A DNA stretch of 64,000 bases. Source: Streptomyces mutabilis. GTDB taxonomy: Bacteria > Actinomycetota > Actinomycetes > Streptomycetales > Streptomycetaceae. The notes below the pieces were generated by a model, which searched no databases, was not told the origin of the DNA, and saw nothing but the letters and a program-made list of their open reading frames with translations. Below, one piece after another: positions 60,515 to 64,000 of the stretch. The stretch spans positions 620,001-684,000 of the forward strand of contig NZ_BMTT01000001.1 of NCBI RefSeq assembly GCF_014649815.1, given 5' to 3'. A program made the position numbers and the translations under genes. Numbering within the stretch: position 1 is the stretch's first letter; every line of letters begins with the position of its first letter.

Positions 60515-62788
60515 GTGGTGAGATCTGCCACCGCTCCTCTGCAAGCGGCCCCCGAGCCGCCGCCCGTACCGTCTCCCGCACCCGGCACGCCACGCTGGTC
60601 GTTGCCGGCCCTGTTGGCGATCCTCGCCCTCGCGGCGCTGCTGTACTCCTGGAACCTGTCCGGGGCCGGGTTGAACAGCTTCTACAGCGCCGCCGTGCTC
60701 AGCGGCACCGAGAGCTGGAAGGCGTGGTTCTTCGGCTCGCTGGACGCGGGGAACTTCCTGACCGTCGACAAGCCGCCCTTCGCCCTGATGGTCATGGGGC
60801 TGTCCTGTCGCCTCCTCGGGTACGGGACCTGGCAGATGATGCTGCCGCTGATCGCCGCCGCGCTGGTGACGATCTGGATACTCCACTCCTCCGTGAAGCG
60901 GGTGTGGGGCCACGGCGCGGCGACGGTCGCCGCGCTGGTGCTGGCTCTGACCCCGATCACGGTCGCCATCAACCGGGACAACAACCCGGACACGCTGCTG
61001 GTGTTCCTGATGGTGGGCGGGGCGGCCCTCGGGCTGCGTGCGGTCCGCGACGCGCGACTGCTGCCCCTGCTCGGCTCGGCGGTCTGCTTCGGGCTCGCCT
61101 TCAACACGAAGATGCTCCAGGGCTACATCGCGCTGCCGGCGGTCTTCGTCGTGTACGTGTACGCGACGAACCTGGGCTGGGCGAAGCGGATCAGGAATCT
61201 GATGCTCGCCGCCGTCACCCTGGTGGTCTCCAGCTTCTGGTGGGCCGCCGCGGTGTCCCTGGTGCCGGACTCCGAACGGCCGTACATCGGCGGTTCGACG
61301 GACGGCACCGCTTGGGACCTGATCATGGGATACAACGGGCTCGGCCGGATCTTCGGCGGCGACGGCAACATGGGCGGGGGCGGCGGTGGCGGCGGGGGCG
61401 GTTTTTCCGGTGCCGCGGGCGTCGGGCGGATGTTCAACGACGTCCTCGGCGGTCAGATCTCCTGGCTGCTCCCCTTCGCCGGCATCGCGCTCGTCGGCGG
61501 CCTGGTGCTGTGCGGCCGCTCTCCCCGCACCGACCCCACGCGTGCCGCGCTGGTGCTGTGGGGCGGCTGGACGGTGCTGCACTACCTGACGTTCAGCATG
61601 GCCGAGGGCACCATGCACCCGTACTACACGACCGCGCTCGCGCCGGGCATCGCGGCGCTGTGCGGAGGCGGCGGTGTCATGCTGCTGCGCGCCTTCCGGG
61701 CCGACCGGCGCTGGGTGTGGGTGCTGCCGCTCGCCCTCGGTGTCACCGGGATCTGGGCGACCGTGCTGCTGCGCCGCGCCTCCGGCTGGCACTCCTGGCT
61801 GTGGCCGACGATCGCGGTGGTGATGGCATTGGCGATCGCGGGCCTGCTCGGCTTCCGTTCGGGGCGCCGTATGCGGCTGCTGGCGGTGTCCGTGGCGGCG
61901 GCCGTCGTCGCCGGGGTCGCGGGTCCGGCGGCGTACGCCTGGTCGGTGCCGTCCGGTTCGGGCAGCGGCATGGGCGGGACCAACCCGACCGCCGGTCCGT
62001 CGACGGGCGGGGGCATGGGCGGCCCGGGCGGAGGCGGCGGCCGGGGCGGGTTCCCGGGCGGCGGCGAAGGCGGTCCCGGCGGCGAGGGCCCCGGCAGTCA
62101 GTCCCAGGAAGGCCAAGGCGGCCCGGGCGGCGGAACCTTCCCGGGCGGCGGCCGGAACCCCGACGGCACAGGCGACACAACCGACACACCCACGACCGGC
62201 ACACCGCCGCAGAACGGCACGACCGCCGACGACACGGACACGGACACAGACGGCCCGACGGACACTGGCACGGACACGGACAGCGCCTCGGACACCGACG
62301 GTGGCGCGGACACGGTCGGTGGCGCGGGTCCGGGCAGGCAGCAGGGTGGTGCCGGAGGCTTCGGCGGAGGTGGCGGCATGGGTGGCGCGAGCACCGAGTT
62401 GGCCGCCTACCTGAAGAAGCACCGGGACGGCGCCAAGTGGCTGCTGGCGGTCCCCAGTTCGCAGAGCGCCGCCCAGCTCATCCTCAGCAGCGGCGAGCCG
62501 GTCATCTCCATGTGGGGCTGGTCGGGCAGCGACAACGCGATGACCCTCGCCCGGCTCAAGGAGCTGGTGAAGAAGGGCGAGTTGCACTACGTCCAGGTCG
62601 GCGGAGGCATGGGCGGCGGTGCCGGGCTCAGCGCCGAGGTGACCCAGTGGGTGCAGGAGCACGGCACGGCCGTGAGCGAGAGCGAGTACGCCGCCTCCTC
62701 CTCGTCCGACTCCACCACCGGTGATTCCGGCTCCGGTACCGAAACCGCCTCCGGTCTCTACCGCTTGGACCCCGCGGACGTGAACTGA
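60515..62788 (+). CDS. PMT/ArnT-like glycosyltransferase (GT39 family)
   Basis: This 757-aa polytopic membrane glycosyltransferase uses a polyprenyl-phosphate sugar donor. The first loop carries the family motif GSLDAGNFLTVDKPPF, with catalytic Asp in VDKPP. About ten helices follow, then a long Gly/Thr/Asp-rich region (about residues 490-625, including GGGGGRGGFPGGG and DTDTDTDGPTDTGTDTD). A conserved C-terminal soluble domain ends the protein (AAYLKKHRDGAKWLLAVPSSQSAA, PVISMWGWSGSDN). Starts at GTG 60515, or the GTG three bases later. It is followed by a strong terminator. Confidence 0.85.
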   Translation: MVRSATAPLQAAPEPPPVPSPAPGTPRWSLPALLAILALAALLYSWNLSGAGLNSFYSAAVLSGTESWKAWFFGSLDAGNFLTVDKPPFALMVMGLSCRLLGYGTWQMMLPLIAAALVTIWILHSSVKRVWGHGAATVAALVLALTPITVAINRDNNPDTLLVFLMVGGAALGLRAVRDARLLPLLGSAVCFGLAFNTKMLQGYIALPAVFVVYVYATNLGWAKRIRNLMLAAVTLVVSSFWWAAAVSLVPDSERPYIGGSTDGTAWDLIMGYNGLGRIFGGDGNMGGGGGGGGGGFSGAAGVGRMFNDVLGGQISWLLPFAGIALVGGLVLCGRSPRTDPTRAALVLWGGWTVLHYLTFSMAEGTMHPYYTTALAPGIAALCGGGGVMLLRAFRADRRWVWVLPLALGVTGIWATVLLRRASGWHSWLWPTIAVVMALAIAGLLGFRSGRRMRLLAVSVAAAVVAGVAGPAAYAWSVPSGSGSGMGGTNPTAGPSTGGGMGGPGGGGGRGGFPGGGEGGPGGEGPGSQSQEGQGGPGGGTFPGGGRNPDGTGDTTDTPTTGTPPQNGTTADDTDTDTDGPTDTGTDTDSASDTDGGADTVGGAGPGRQQGGAGGFGGGGGMGGASTELAAYLKKHRDGAKWLLAVPSSQSAAQLILSSGEPVISMWGWSGSDNAMTLARLKELVKKGELHYVQVGGGMGGGAGLSAEVTQWVQEHGTAVSESEYAASSSSDSTTGDSGSGTETASGLYRLDPADVN

Positions 62789-62806
62789 CCCTTTCCGCAC
62801 ACCGGC

Positions 62807-62843
62807 ACGACGGCCCCCGACCACCCCGGTCGGGGGCCGTCGT
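62807..62843 (+). terminator. Strong hairpin terminator
   Basis: ACGACGGCCCCCGACC/GGTCGGGGGCCGTCGT, a perfect 16-bp stem with a 5-nt loop, 18 bp after the glycosyltransferase stop. Confidence 0.93.
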
Positions 62844-62939
62844 CACGCAATCGCCACGCTCCGTACACCCCGTCTCCTACATGTCCATGTCACGCTCGAT
62901 TCACCGCTCCACTCCACACGCGTAGATCGGACACCCCAC

Positions 62940-63779
62940 ATGCTCGCGATACGCCCACGGCACCGGAAAGCGGTGGCCCTCGCCACGGCCGTCGCACTCG
63001 CCGGCCTCGCCGCCCCCTCGCTGACCGCGACCCCGGCCAAGGCGACCTCCGCCACGGCGACGACCACAGCGGCGACGACCACGGCATCGGACTACGACTC
63101 GACGTACTACAGGGACGCGATCGGCAAGACGGGCGACAGCCTCAAGTCCTCCCTGCACACCATCATCAGCGACCAGACCAAGCTCTCGTACTCGGCGGTC
63201 TGGAACGCCCTGAAGGTCACCGACCAGGACCCGGCCGACAGCGGCAACGTCATCCTGCTCTACTCGGGAATCTCCCGCAGCAAGTCCCTGAACGGCGGGG
63301 ACACCGGCGACTGGAACCGCGAGCACGTGTGGGCCAAGTCCCACGGCGACTTCGGCACTTCGACCGGACCCGGCACGGACATCCACCACCTGCGTCCCGA
63401 GGACGTGCGGGTCAACGGCGTCCGGGGCAACAAGGACTTCGACAACGGCGGCAGCGGCTTCACCGACAGCGGCGGCAGCCTCACCGACTCCGACTCCTTC
63501 GAACCCCGCGACGCCGTCAAGGGCGACGTGGCCCGCATGATCTTCTACATGGCGGTCCGTTACGAGGGCGGCGACGGCTGGGCCGACCTCGAGGTCAACG
63601 GCAGCGTGGACAACGGCAGCAGCCCGTACATCGGCAAGCTCGCCGTACTGAAGGAATGGAACGACGAGGACCCGCCGGACGCCTTCGAGCAGCGCCGCAA
63701 CCAGGTCATCTACGACGACTACCAGCACAACCGCAACCCGTTCGTCGACCACCCGGAGTGGGTCGAGGCGATCTGGTAG
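62940..63779 (+). CDS. Secreted endonuclease I (EndA/NucM family)
   Basis: This 279-aa exported nuclease has a signal peptide at residues 1-34 (ending TPAKA). The beta-beta-alpha-metal domain includes the catalytic WNREHVWAKSHG (125-136; His129), DIHHLRPED and RMIFYMAVRYEG. Family members cut DNA and RNA non-specifically with a divalent metal outside the cell. Starts at ATG 62940 with a weak ribosome-binding site. Roles could be nutrient nucleic-acid degradation or DNA breakdown during development. Confidence 0.92.
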   Translation: MLAIRPRHRKAVALATAVALAGLAAPSLTATPAKATSATATTTAATTTASDYDSTYYRDAIGKTGDSLKSSLHTIISDQTKLSYSAVWNALKVTDQDPADSGNVILLYSGISRSKSLNGGDTGDWNREHVWAKSHGDFGTSTGPGTDIHHLRPEDVRVNGVRGNKDFDNGGSGFTDSGGSLTDSDSFEPRDAVKGDVARMIFYMAVRYEGGDGWADLEVNGSVDNGSSPYIGKLAVLKEWNDEDPPDAFEQRRNQVIYDDYQHNRNPFVDHPEWVEAIW

Positions 63780-63791
63780 GCGCCGACGCCG

Positions 63792-64000
63792 TCAGTCCAG
63801 GTGCGTCGGCGCGAACATGCGCAGTACGGCCGGTAGGACGACGACCGAGGGGCCCGGTGCCGCCAGCGCCTTCGCCAGATCCGTCTCCAGGGTCTGCGGG
63901 GACGTACGGACGCCGGGCACCCCGAACGACTCGGCGAGGGCCACGTAGTCGGGGCGGGTCAGCTCCGTCGCGGTCGGCTCGCCGAAGGCGTCGGTCATGT
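63792..64000 (-). CDS. TPP-dependent enzyme, C-terminal fragment (cut by window edge)
   Basis: The last ~69 codons of a thiamine-pyrophosphate enzyme (acetolactate synthase/benzoylformate decarboxylase-like). LTRPDYVALAESFGVPGVR and LETDLAKALAAPGPSVVVLPA are the conserved C-terminal strand-helix units. The frame is open to the window end, so the start lies outside. Confidence 0.75.
   Translation of the reverse strand, partial: MTDAFGEPTATELTRPDYVALAESFGVPGVRTSPQTLETDLAKALAAPGPSVVVLPAVLRMFAPTHLD

Overview
This is high-GC actinobacterial DNA, almost certainly from a Streptomyces chromosome. The third-position GC bias is extreme, GTG starts and 4-bp GTGA/ATGA gene overlaps are frequent, and there are a long and a short chaplin, XRE/DUF397 regulator pairs, many secreted proteins and lipoproteins, and a citrate synthase next to a RecD2-type helicase. 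From memory, the order chaplins - mmsA - copper ATPase - citA - ribose operon resembles the S. coelicolor chpA/chpD to citA core region. I could not run a search to confirm that.

Layout. (1) 1-9.4 kb is a surface-polysaccharide locus: O-antigen-ligase-like protein (cut by the window edge), MurJ-type flippase, polysaccharide deacetylase, a glycosyltransferase fused to a Wzz-like chain-length domain, and a CelD/FemAB-like acyltransferase, all tightly overlapped. A convergent secreted GH26-like hydrolase and an ATP-grasp enzyme follow. (2) 9.5-10.7 kb holds a cell-wall-anchored long chaplin and a short chaplin. (3) 10.9-19.4 kb holds a FadD-type acyl-CoA ligase behind twin palindromic operators, a VWA lipoprotein, an ABC pair whose ATPase is fused to a secreted S15-like hydrolase, and an Lpp-type lipoprotein. 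(4) 19.4-26.5 kb holds mmsA, a stretch with an orphan promoter and a 21-bp tandem repeat, a small MerR-like protein, a GNAT enzyme, an alcohol dehydrogenase, and a copper chaperone/P1B-ATPase pair behind a CsoR-type operator. (5) 27-31 kb holds citrate synthase and RecD2. (6) 31.4-34.7 kb is accessory: an XRE/DUF397/anti-sigma-like module, a solitary TOPRIM protein and decayed ArsR/AhpD-like sequence. (7) 34.7-40.7 kb is a complete ribose operon (LacI, RbsA, fused RbsC-RbsB, RbsK, RbsD) with twin LacI-family operators and a strong terminator. (8) 40.8-46.7 kb is a sugar-catabolic operon (Gfo/Idh/MocA oxidoreductase, DUF993 aldolase-like protein, isomerase) divergent from a LacI repressor, then a degenerate ~35-bp tandem array and a second isomerase. 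(9) 46.7-56 kb holds an ABC-F relic, secreted GH3 hexosaminidase, lipoprotein, S37 peptidase, a small secreted protein and a fused heterodimer-type ABC exporter. (10) 56-64 kb holds two small paralogues resembling the C-terminal small-subunit part of CRISPR Cas8c, standing alone around a phytase-like secreted protein; a frameshifted XRE/DUF397 module with a repeated palindrome; a TetR regulator; a PMT/ArnT-like glycosyltransferase; a secreted endonuclease; and the end of a TPP-dependent enzyme.

The main themes are envelope polysaccharide and surface-layer assembly, sugar uptake under LacI-type control, and small Streptomyces-specific regulatory modules in several states of decay. The most unusual items are the stand-alone Cas8c-C-terminus-like paralogues, the hydrolase-ABC fusion, the glycosyltransferase-Wzz fusion, the 35-bp degenerate array, and the duplicated TGTGAC-N9-GTCACA palindrome in the broken XRE locus. 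I saw no tRNA, rRNA, CRISPR array or intact insertion sequence.
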